Below, piece by piece: positions 1-5,414 of a stretch of 7,042 nt of DNA. This DNA comes from Flavobacterium sp. (GTDB taxonomy: Bacteria > Bacteroidota > Bacteroidia > Flavobacteriales > Flavobacteriaceae). The stretch's first letter is position 1, and every line of letters begins with the position of its first letter. The DNA is taken from the NCBI GenBank assembly GCA_024642295.1, contig JAHEBK010000089.1, forward strand, positions 1-7,042, in the 5' to 3' direction. The notes under the pieces were generated by a model, which saw nothing but the letters and a program-made list of their open reading frames with translations, did no database searches and was not told the origin of the DNA. Both the position numbers and the translations under genes were made by a program.

Positions 1-780
1 GAAAGAGGTAAAATTGATTACGTGTATCATTCAACTGCAAGGAATTATGATGTCGTCATTTTGGGCTCTTCCCGCGCTAACAATCATTTTGTTTCTCAAT
101 TATTTGAGGAAAAAGGATTAAAAACCTTCAATTTTGGAATGAGTGGAGGTCATTTGTTTGAAGCTGATTTATTGTTGCAATTAATGATAGAACGCAATTA
201 TAAAATAAAGAATGTCATTTTGGAAGCTGATTTGAATCTTTCAAACGAACATAGAGCGGATGGGATTTCTTCTAAATTTTTACCTTATTTACATCATTCG
301 GAGCTTATAAAAGATCATTTTAAAAATGAAGTAGATTTTAATGAGTTGTACTATATTCCTTTCTATCGATACATTGAGTTTGATCCCCAAATTGGATTTA
401 GGGAAACTTATAAAGCCGCTAGAAAAGAGAAAACGAGTATTCTCAATAATAATGGTTATTATCCTTTATTGAAAAACAAAAAAGGAAACATGAAAAACAA
501 TCTTACTAATTTAAATCCTTTAAAGAAGAATAAATATTACGAAGATATCAAACGAATTTGCGCCCAAAATAATATTAAGTTTATCCCTATAATGACACCT
601 ATGTGTGAAAACACTAAGGGAATCAATTATTTCGAAAAAGTAAAAAAAGTCTATCCTGAGATTTATAATTATGAAAATGTGGTTATCGAAGATGAATACT
701 TTTCTTCCTGTGGACACATGAATGACAAAGGCGCCCGACTTTTTACAACTAAGGTGATTAAGGATTTTTTTGAGAAATAG
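1..780 (+). CDS. SGNH-hydrolase-like protein, 5' partial
   Basis: The reading frame is open from base 1 to TAG at 778-780 and shows 259 codons. The GTG at 22 is probably not the start, because the seven codons before it (ERGKIDY) run on in frame and the first strand, YDVVILGSSRA, follows too closely for a complete N-terminus. Seen: GSSRA at codons 22-26, in the place of the SGNH block-I serine motif; FNFGMSGG at codons 44-51; and CGHMNDKGARLFT near the C-terminus, with His at codon 239 in the position of the catalytic His. The usual DxxH Asp appears to be Ser (codon 236), so activity is uncertain. Family knowledge: related proteins often have an N-terminal membrane anchor and lie beside MBOAT acyltransferases in glycan loci. 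The anchor and any partner would be outside this window. A role in acyl transfer to, or removal from, an exported polysaccharide is inferred. The stop codon abuts a repeat unit that begins at 780. Confidence 0.6.
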   Translation, partial: ERGKIDYVYHSTARNYDVVILGSSRANNHFVSQLFEEKGLKTFNFGMSGGHLFEADLLLQLMIERNYKIKNVILEADLNLSNEHRADGISSKFLPYLHHSELIKDHFKNEVDFNELYYIPFYRYIEFDPQIGFRETYKAARKEKTSILNNNGYYPLLKNKKGNMKNNLTNLNPLKKNKYYEDIKRICAQNNIKFIPIMTPMCENTKGINYFEKVKKVYPEIYNYENVVIEDEYFSSCGHMNDKGARLFTTKVIKDFFEK

Positions 781-879
781 GTCTCGACTCCGCTCGACCT
801 GACAGAGCGAATTGTGTATGGATAACGATTGTCACATCGAGCCATCGACTATCGCTCAGGACAGGCTGTAGTTGAGGTG
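780..879 (+). repeat. Repeat unit 1 (A-loop-B inverted repeat)
   Basis: First complete copy of a ~101-bp unit. Arm A is 780-805, the loop is 806-829 (24 nt) and arm B is 830-879. A contains TCTCGACT and GCTCGA followed by TGACA. B starts with TGTCA and TCGAGC and ends with a TCTCGACT-complementary segment, here degraded to AGTTGAGG. A and B can therefore fold back on each other. B is 50 nt here against 51 in the other copies, because one base is missing after GAGCC. The first base of the unit is the last base of the preceding gene's TAG. The unit is visibly richer in G and C than its surroundings. It may act as a 3'-end mRNA hairpin, but no clear U-tract follows. Confidence 0.85.
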
Positions 880-909
880 TGTTTATTTAAGCAGCATTCA
901 ATCTGATAA

Positions 910-984
910 TACGAGTTATGAATTTTCTACGGTTGTCACATCGAGCCTTTCGACTATCGCTCAAGACAGGCTGTAGTCGAGATG
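910..984 (+). repeat. Repeat unit 2 (loop and B arm; A arm lost)
   Basis: The loop-like 24 nt (910-933) and a full 51-nt B arm (934-984) are present, but no recognisable A arm precedes them. CTGATAA at 903-909 resembles the end of A (CTGACAG) and may be its remnant; alternatively A was deleted and 880-909 is linker. The B arm is identical over all 51 positions to the B arm at 1553-1603. Inside B, TCGACTA (950-956) can pair with TAGTCGA (974-980), giving a second, local hairpin independent of A. Confidence 0.8.
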
Positions 985-1015
985 CATTTAGAGAAGAAGA
1001 GTAACTGTTGAAATA

Positions 1016-1116
1016 GGTCTCGACTTCGCTCGACCTGACAGTGCGAGTAGTGAATCAACAACGATTTTTACATCGAGCCTTTCGATTATTGCTCAGGACA
1101 GGCTATAGTTGAGATG
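1016..1116 (+). repeat. Repeat unit 3 (A-loop-B), upstream of GIY-YIG gene
   Basis: Complete 101-bp unit: A 1016-1041, loop 1042-1065 (24 nt), B 1066-1116. A differs from the copies at 1503 and 1635 by one base (T for C at 1026). B has drifted: TGTCA has become TTTTA, TCGACTA has become TCGATTA, and the right arm reads TAGTTGAGATG. Pairing inside B and between A and B is thus weaker than in unit 4. A 31-nt linker (985-1015) joins it to unit 2. The nuclease gene starts 47 nt after its end, and the first bases after the unit resemble the start of that linker. Confidence 0.85.
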
Positions 1117-1143
1117 TTTTTAGTTAAGAAAATATAATTAATT

Positions 1144-1151
1144 TAGCTTTG
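1144..1151 (+). promoter_or_regulatory. Candidate Bacteroidota -7 promoter element
   Basis: TAGCTTTG is an exact match to TAnnTTTG, the -7 element of the Bacteroidota primary sigma factor, and ends 12 nt before the ATG of the GIY-YIG gene. No convincing -33 TTG lies at the usual distance upstream, and such short matches occur by chance in AT-rich DNA. If real, the transcript would have a very short leader and the nuclease would have its own promoter between repeat unit 3 and the gene. Confidence 0.3.
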
Positions 1152-1163
1152 ATTTGAAAAGAT

Positions 1164-1499
1164 ATGAAGTTCTATTTTGTGTACATATTAAAATGTCAAG
1201 ACGAATCTTTATATGTTGGGATTACATCTGATATAGAAAGGAGAGTAATGGAACATAATTCAGGTAAATATCCTGAGGCATATACCTTTTCAAGGAAACC
1301 TGTTCAATTAGTTTTTTATCAAGAATTCACAGAACCAAATCAAGCAATTGAATTTTAGAAGAAAATAAAAAAATGGAGCAGGGTAAAGAAACAAGCTTTG
1401 ATTGATGAAAATTATGATAGATTACAACATTTATCGGAATGTAGAAATGAAACGCATTTTAAATATAATCTGTCAAGCAATGGAAAAGAAGAAAAGTAA
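1164..1499 (+). pseudogene. GIY-YIG endonuclease with in-frame stop at codon 65
   Basis: Small single-domain GIY-YIG (YhbQ/URI-type) nuclease. Translation from ATG 1164 gives FVYILK, matching the GIY motif (Tyr7), then YVG (residues 17-19), and a helix with Arg27, Glu30 and His31 (ERRVMEHNSGKY). Next comes YTFSRKPVQLVFYQEFTEPNQAIEF, and TAG at 1356-1358. The frame stays open after the stop for 46 codons to TAA at 1497-1499. It encodes KKIKKWSRVKKQALI and further residues, the C-terminal part normal for this family. In relatives the motif reads AIxxEKxIKxWSR, so the TAG sits at the conserved, presumed metal-binding Glu; GAG to TAG is one substitution. A 64-residue product would lack that residue and the C-terminal helix, so the gene is called as a pseudogene. 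Readthrough or a sequencing error are alternatives. The A-rich upstream region has no Shine-Dalgarno. Repeat units 3 and 4 flank the gene on both sides, and the second stop lies 3 nt before unit 4. Confidence 0.85.
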
Positions 1500-1502
1500 A
1501 TG

Positions 1503-1603
1503 GGTCTCGACTCCGCTCGACCTGACAGTACGTGTAGTGTATAGATAACGATTGTCACATCGAGCCTTTCGACTATCGCTCAAGACAGGCTGTAGTCGAG
1601 ATG
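1503..1603 (+). repeat. Repeat unit 4 (A-loop-B), downstream of GIY-YIG gene
   Basis: Best-preserved unit, 101 bp: A 1503-1528, loop 1529-1552 (24 nt), B 1553-1603. TCTCGACT of A (1505-1512) is complementary to AGTCGAGA at the end of B (1594-1601). GCTCGA and TGACA of A are complementary to TCGAGC and TGTCA at the start of B. Between its two arms B holds ~28 extra nt containing a second A-like sequence (TTTCGACT, then CGCTC and GACAG), whose TCGACTA can pair with TAGTCGA further along B. Two mutually exclusive folds are therefore possible. B is identical to the B of unit 2. Confidence 0.87.
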
Positions 1604-1634
1604 CACATAGAGAAGGAGAGTATTTGTTAAAACG

Positions 1635-1692
1635 GGTCTCGACTCCGCTCGACCTGACAGTGCGAGTCATGATTCAACGAGGTTTATCACAT
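1635..1692 (+). repeat. Repeat unit 5 (A and loop; B truncated)
   Basis: A is 1635-1660, identical to the A arms of units 1 and 4. The loop is 1661-1684 (24 nt, starting TGCGAGT as in unit 3). B then stops after about eight bases (TATCACAT at 1685-1692) and runs into unique AT-rich sequence. A 31-nt linker at 1604-1634 joins it to unit 4, and 23 of its 31 bases match the linker between units 2 and 3. The truncated end lies 42 bp before the start of the glycosyltransferase operon, so it marks the right border of the repeat island. Confidence 0.8.
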
Positions 1693-1734
1693 TAATCACT
1701 TTAGATATGCTCATCTATAAAAAAACAAAACCCT

Positions 1735-2883
1735 ATGAAAATAGCATTCTTAACCCCGGAATATCCTCATCATAAAACTGGAAATTCAGGGGGTATTGGA
1801 ACTAGTATCAAAAATTTAGCACAAGGACTTTTACAAGAAGGTTGTGTTGTAAAAGTATTGGTATATGGGCAAAAGGAGGACTCGATGTTTGAAGATGAAG
1901 GCGTGTTGGTGCAGCAAATTAAGAATGTAAAAGTCAAAGGTTTGTCTTGGTTTTTGACACAGAAAAAAATTGAAAAAGTGATCAATCAATTGGTGCAATC
2001 TAAGCAAATTGATATTGTTGAGGTGCCGGACTGGACAGGAATCAGCTCATTTATAAAAGTAAATTGTCCAGTAGTGATGCGTCTCAACGGGTCTGATACT
2101 TATTTTTGTCATTTGGATGGAAGAAAAGTTAAATGGAGGAATAAATTTCATGAAAAAAAAGCCATTCAAAATGCCGATGGATTGCTTTCTGTGAGTCAGT
2201 TTACGGCTGATAAAACAAATGAAGTTTTTGACTTAACCAAAGAGTTTGAAATTATCCCCAATTCGATTGACTTAGCTTCTTTTGAACGAGATTTAACTAT
2301 CGATGAAGTCCCCAATACCGTTTTCTATTTTGGGAGTTTGATTCGGAAAAAAGGGCTTTTAGAATTACCACATATTTTTAATGAGTTGGTTAAACTTAAT
2401 CCTGCTGCCCAATTGGTTTTAGTGGGGAAAGATGTTTCGGATATTATGTCTGGTTCGCCTTCGACCTGGGAGATGATGCAAAAACAATTTTCGGAGGAGG
2501 CAATCAAGCAAGTGAAGTATCTGGGTAGCGTAGCCTATGCTGAAATTCAAAAATATATCAACCAGGCTTCGGTTTGTGTTTTTCCTTCTTTTGCAGAAGC
2601 ATTACCCGTTTCTTGGATTGAAGCCATGGCGATGCAAAAAGCAATCGTAGCTTCAGATGTAGGCTGGGCAAAAGAAGTTATCGATGATGGTGTCAACGGT
2701 TTTTTGGTCAATCCTAAAAATCATGAGGAATATGCCTCAAAAATGAATATATTGCTAACCAATCCAAAACTACGTGAAGAATTTGGAATGGCTGCTAGAG
2801 AAAAAGTAATCCAAAAATTTAGTATTTCAGTGGTTGCCAAACAAAGCTTGGCTTATTATAAATATTTAAAATTGAAAAATTGA
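1735..2883 (+). CDS. Glycosyltransferase family 4 (GT-B fold)
   Basis: 382 residues, a normal length for GT4. The N-terminal Rossmann half begins MKIAFLTPEYP and has the glycine loop SGGIGTS (18-24). Further on come VVMRLNGSD (113-121) and the linker-side segment LSVSQFTADKT. The C-terminal donor-binding half starts near residue 190 with VFYFGSLIRKKGLLELP (197-213), whose Arg204 and Lys205/206 lie where the donor phosphate is usually contacted. It ends with the EX7E motif, Glu288 and Glu296, in FAEALPVSWIEAM. Family role: retaining transfer of a sugar from a nucleotide-sugar to a lipid-linked acceptor on the cytoplasmic side; donor and acceptor cannot be told. It is the first gene of the coupled run. 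The start is ATG 1735 with an A-rich leader and no Shine-Dalgarno. TAGATATG (1702-1709) is a one-mismatch candidate -7 element. Its TGA overlaps the next gene's proposed TTG start. Confidence 0.88.
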   Translation: MKIAFLTPEYPHHKTGNSGGIGTSIKNLAQGLLQEGCVVKVLVYGQKEDSMFEDEGVLVQQIKNVKVKGLSWFLTQKKIEKVINQLVQSKQIDIVEVPDWTGISSFIKVNCPVVMRLNGSDTYFCHLDGRKVKWRNKFHEKKAIQNADGLLSVSQFTADKTNEVFDLTKEFEIIPNSIDLASFERDLTIDEVPNTVFYFGSLIRKKGLLELPHIFNELVKLNPAAQLVLVGKDVSDIMSGSPSTWEMMQKQFSEEAIKQVKYLGSVAYAEIQKYINQASVCVFPSFAEALPVSWIEAMAMQKAIVASDVGWAKEVIDDGVNGFLVNPKNHEEYASKMNILLTNPKLREEFGMAAREKVIQKFSISVVAKQSLAYYKYLKLKN

Positions 2884-4421
2884 TTTTCGTTTATCATTCT
2901 AATGCTAAAATTGTCGCCGTAACCAACAGTGAGGGAGAATCCGTTGCTCGACCTGATGTAAGTTCTATTGCGGAAGGTTTGCATCAATTGGCACAGCATT
3001 TTAGAAATGAAAAAATCGTTTGGTGTCATATCGATTGTAAAGAAGTATTGAATATAAAAGCACTCAATGAACTTTTTCAACACGATAAAATGGTATTGTC
3101 CTATCGTCCTGATGGGGAAAATTATTTTGGAGCAATAATCGGCTATGTGGAGGAAACTTTATTTGTCAATGTAAATAAGAAGGTTCGTTTTCCAACTTGG
3201 CAAATGAGTAGTGTAGTGGGAATGATTCACGCTGCCGTTTTAAATAAAATAGGAAAGGGTATTCCTTTGGATGTCGATTTTGATTATTATTTATGTTCAT
3301 TGGCGAAGTTGTGTATGCCTTTGGGAATATTGTGTTATTCTGAACCAAAACTTTTAGATAAAAATAGCACACATCTTGGAAATCAAGCTTCAACCAGCAC
3401 TATTTATAGATTTGTCAAACAACATTATAAAACACAATGGATTTTTCTGTTGTTTTTGAATCGATTTCTGTATGAAAGAAAGTTGGATATAATGTCTTGC
3501 ATATACTCACTTTGGTATACAAAAAGAAGAATTATTGGGGTTGATTTGAATGAGATCCAGGTAAAATCTTCAAAAAGTTCAAATCATTCTCAGACTATTG
3601 ATGTCATTATCCCAACCATTGGCAGGAAAAATTACTTATACGATGTATTGTGTGATTTAAAAAAGCAAACACATCTCCCTGTTAAAGTGATAATAGTCGA
3701 ACAAAATTTGGTAGAAAACTCGGAATCCGAATTGGATTATTTAGAAACCGAGACTTGGCCGTTTATTGTTGAGCATATTTTTACCCACCAAGCTGGAGCT
3801 TGTAATGCAAGAAATTTGGCTTTAGCAGCAGTCGAAAGCAATTGGATTTTTCTTGCGGATGATGATATTCGGTTTGAAAATGATTTTTTTGCAAACGCTT
3901 TTGATGAAATAAACAGATTAGGAGTGAATGCTGTTTCTTTTAGATGTTTTCAAAAAGGAGAGCCTACTCGATGGAATTCGGTTTTTCAATGGAGTAGCTT
4001 TGGTTCAGGCTGCAGTATAGTTGCCTCAAAAAGTATTAGGAACTGTAAATTTAATTTGGGGTACGAATTTGGCTTTGGCGAAGATAGTGATTTTGGCATG
4101 CAAATTCGCAATCAGGGAGAGGATGTTTTGTATTTTCCGGAACCTTCTATTTTACATTTGAAAGCACCCATGGGAGGTTTTAGAACTAAACCCATTTTAG
4201 AATGGCATAACCATTCCATCCAACCCAAACCTTCTCCAACGGTCATGCTTTATAAAATTTTGCACCAAACCAAAGAACAGATTTTAGGCTATGAAACGAC
4301 TTTGTTTTTTAAATATTACAGCCAACAAAAAATCAAAAATCCGATAAAATATTATCTTAATTTCCAAAAGCAATGGCAACAAAGTGTGTATTGGGCGAAT
4401 CAATTAAAAAATAAAAAATGA
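2880..4421 (+). CDS. Two-part protein with C-terminal GT2 (GT-A) glycosyltransferase domain
   Basis: 513 residues from a proposed TTG start overlapping the previous TGA by 4 nt (TTGA). The frame is open only from 2862, there is no ATG near the 5' end, and the N-terminal strand MIFVYHSNAKIVAV would be lost with any later ATG. Residues ~240-440 are a canonical GT2 domain: IDVIIPTIGRK (240-250), VKVIIVEQN, AGACNARNLAL (305-315), the metal-binding LADDDI with Asp327-329, and GFGEDSDFG (398-406) with the acid pair Glu401/Asp402. Residues 1-~225 are not clearly recognisable. Their latter part (FPTWQMSSVVGMIHAAVLNKIG, then DVDFDYYLCSLAKLCMPLGILCYSEPKLL, quoted as separate blocks) recalls the end of a GT-A domain without a DxD motif, so it may be a degenerate second GT-A domain. 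Likely role: adding a sugar during glycan repeat-unit assembly; specificity is unknown. Its 3' end overlaps the next gene by 4 nt. Confidence 0.82.
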   Translation: MIFVYHSNAKIVAVTNSEGESVARPDVSSIAEGLHQLAQHFRNEKIVWCHIDCKEVLNIKALNELFQHDKMVLSYRPDGENYFGAIIGYVEETLFVNVNKKVRFPTWQMSSVVGMIHAAVLNKIGKGIPLDVDFDYYLCSLAKLCMPLGILCYSEPKLLDKNSTHLGNQASTSTIYRFVKQHYKTQWIFLLFLNRFLYERKLDIMSCIYSLWYTKRRIIGVDLNEIQVKSSKSSNHSQTIDVIIPTIGRKNYLYDVLCDLKKQTHLPVKVIIVEQNLVENSESELDYLETETWPFIVEHIFTHQAGACNARNLALAAVESNWIFLADDDIRFENDFFANAFDEINRLGVNAVSFRCFQKGEPTRWNSVFQWSSFGSGCSIVASKSIRNCKFNLGYEFGFGEDSDFGMQIRNQGEDVLYFPEPSILHLKAPMGGFRTKPILEWHNHSIQPKPSPTVMLYKILHQTKEQILGYETTLFFKYYSQQKIKNPIKYYLNFQKQWQQSVYWANQLKNKK

Positions 4422-5410
4422 AATTTGCTTTAATTGTTTGTACCTACATGCGTCCTGAACCGCTGTTGCAGTTGTTGCAATCGGTTCAAAATCAGACACG
4501 ATATCCTGATGAAATTTTAATCATAGATGGCTCGATAAATCAAGAAACAGCCTCAGTTTTAAAAGAGAATGCTTTTAAAAATCTAAGTTATTTTCTAGTT
4601 CCAGAGGAACATCGTGGGTTGACCAAGCAAAGGAATTATGGTATTCAAAAACTAAGTAAAGACATTGAAACGGTTTGTTTTTTGGATGATGATATTGTTT
4701 TAGCAGCGGATTATTTTGAACAATTATTACAGACTTATGATGAATATCCTGAAGCGTTAGGAGTAGGAGGTTATATTACTAACGAGACAAAATGGGAAAA
4801 AGTAGATCCTGATTATAAGGCTCCATTAAATGAGTTTTGTTTTGATGGTTGGAAACGAATGGACGGTTCTCGTTTTATTCTCCGAAAAAAGTTAGGATTG
4901 GATAGCGATTGCCCTCCGGGTTATTCGTCCTTATATTCCCATGGAAGAAGTGTGGGGTTTTTGCCACCCAGTGGAAAGACCTATGAAGTGGAAATGTTGA
5001 TGGGAGGGGTAGCTTCTTTTAGAAAGCAAACCTTGGATGATTTTAAGTTTTCAGAATATTTTGAAGGTTACGGACTTTATGAAGACGCAGATTATACATT
5101 GCGAGTTTCTAAAACAGGAAAATTGTATCTGAATACGGCTGCTCAATTACAGCATTTTCACAATGCATCGGGTAGACCCAATCAGTATAAATACGGTAAA
5201 ATGGTGGTGAGGAATGGTTGGTATGTATGGCGCATAAAAAATCCAAATCCTAAGTTTAAAGAGGTATTAAAATGGCATTCTATTACATTACTCTTGACAA
5301 TCATCCGATTTAGCAATACTTTTACAACACACAAAAGAAAAGAAGCTTTCACCGAAGCAATGGGAAGAACCTTTGGCTGGTTGAGTTTGTTTTTTGTTAC
5401 ACCAAAATAA
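4418..5410 (+). CDS. Glycosyltransferase family 2
   Basis: 330 residues, a typical GT2 length. The GT-A fold begins at once with MKFALIVCTYMRPEPLLQLLQSV. It continues with DEILIIDGS (31-39), RGLTKQRNYGI (66-76) and FLDDDIVL (88-95), whose Asp90-92 form the DxD-type metal and nucleotide site. Next are LMGGVASFRK (194-203), which resembles the acceptor-side loop, and GLYEDADYTLR (219-229) with the catalytic acid pair Glu222/Asp223. HFH at 246-248 lies where many GT2 enzymes have a late metal-contacting His. The C-terminal ~60 residues are basic and amphipathic with a hydrophobic stretch (ITLLLTIIRF), compatible with membrane association. ATG at 4418 overlaps the upstream TGA as ATGA, implying coupled translation. 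Expected role: inverting transfer of one sugar to the growing lipid-linked glycan; the sugar is not predictable. Confidence 0.9.
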   Translation: MKFALIVCTYMRPEPLLQLLQSVQNQTRYPDEILIIDGSINQETASVLKENAFKNLSYFLVPEEHRGLTKQRNYGIQKLSKDIETVCFLDDDIVLAADYFEQLLQTYDEYPEALGVGGYITNETKWEKVDPDYKAPLNEFCFDGWKRMDGSRFILRKKLGLDSDCPPGYSSLYSHGRSVGFLPPSGKTYEVEMLMGGVASFRKQTLDDFKFSEYFEGYGLYEDADYTLRVSKTGKLYLNTAAQLQHFHNASGRPNQYKYGKMVVRNGWYVWRIKNPNPKFKEVLKWHSITLLLTIIRFSNTFTTHKRKEAFTEAMGRTFGWLSLFFVTPK

Positions 5411-5414
5411 GAAT

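Larger units (their letters stand above)
780..1692 (+). other. Repeat island enclosing a GIY-YIG gene (possible mobile or REP-like module)
   Basis: Composite feature covering five same-orientation repeat units and the nuclease gene. It explains both non-coding stretches here, 781-1163 and 1500-1692. The two sides match as direct repeats: 934-1065 (B, linker, A, loop of units 2 and 3) aligns without gaps to 1553-1684 (units 4 and 5), with about 117 of 132 positions identical by hand count. The first 51 positions are identical. Recombination between them would delete 619 bp including the nuclease gene. I see no transposase, integrase, classical terminal inverted repeats or clear target-site duplication, so calling it a mobile element is inference. 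From memory, repeats of this general type are scattered between genes in Flavobacteriaceae. Confidence 0.4.

Noticed and set aside
22..24. GTG as the start of the first gene
   Set aside because: The frame is open upstream to base 1, and family members usually have an N-terminal anchor before this point. The gene is better described as 5' partial.
1066..1121. Intrinsic terminator at unit 3, followed by TTTTT
   Set aside because: The right arm of this copy has drifted and the stem next to the short T run is weak. Other units have no T run, so a rho-independent terminator is not supported.
1473..1670. 65-codon minus-strand reading frame across repeat units 4 and 5
   Set aside because: It is a translation of the repeats: the same peptide (TRTVRSSGVET) appears twice because the A arm occurs twice. 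There is no start context or protein character.
780..1692. CRISPR array
   Set aside because: Units are long, palindromic and contain a conserved 24-nt loop. Neither linkers nor loops are unique spacers, spacing is irregular, and there are no cas genes.
780..1692. Classical insertion sequence remnant
   Set aside because: No transposase fragment, no terminal inverted repeats enclosing the island and no target duplication could be seen; the only coding content is the GIY-YIG frame.
5394..5414. TTG start for the acetyltransferase, 21 nt upstream
   Set aside because: It lies inside the preceding gene, adds a non-conserved heptapeptide, and an ATG at 5415 gives a natural start 4 nt after the upstream stop.
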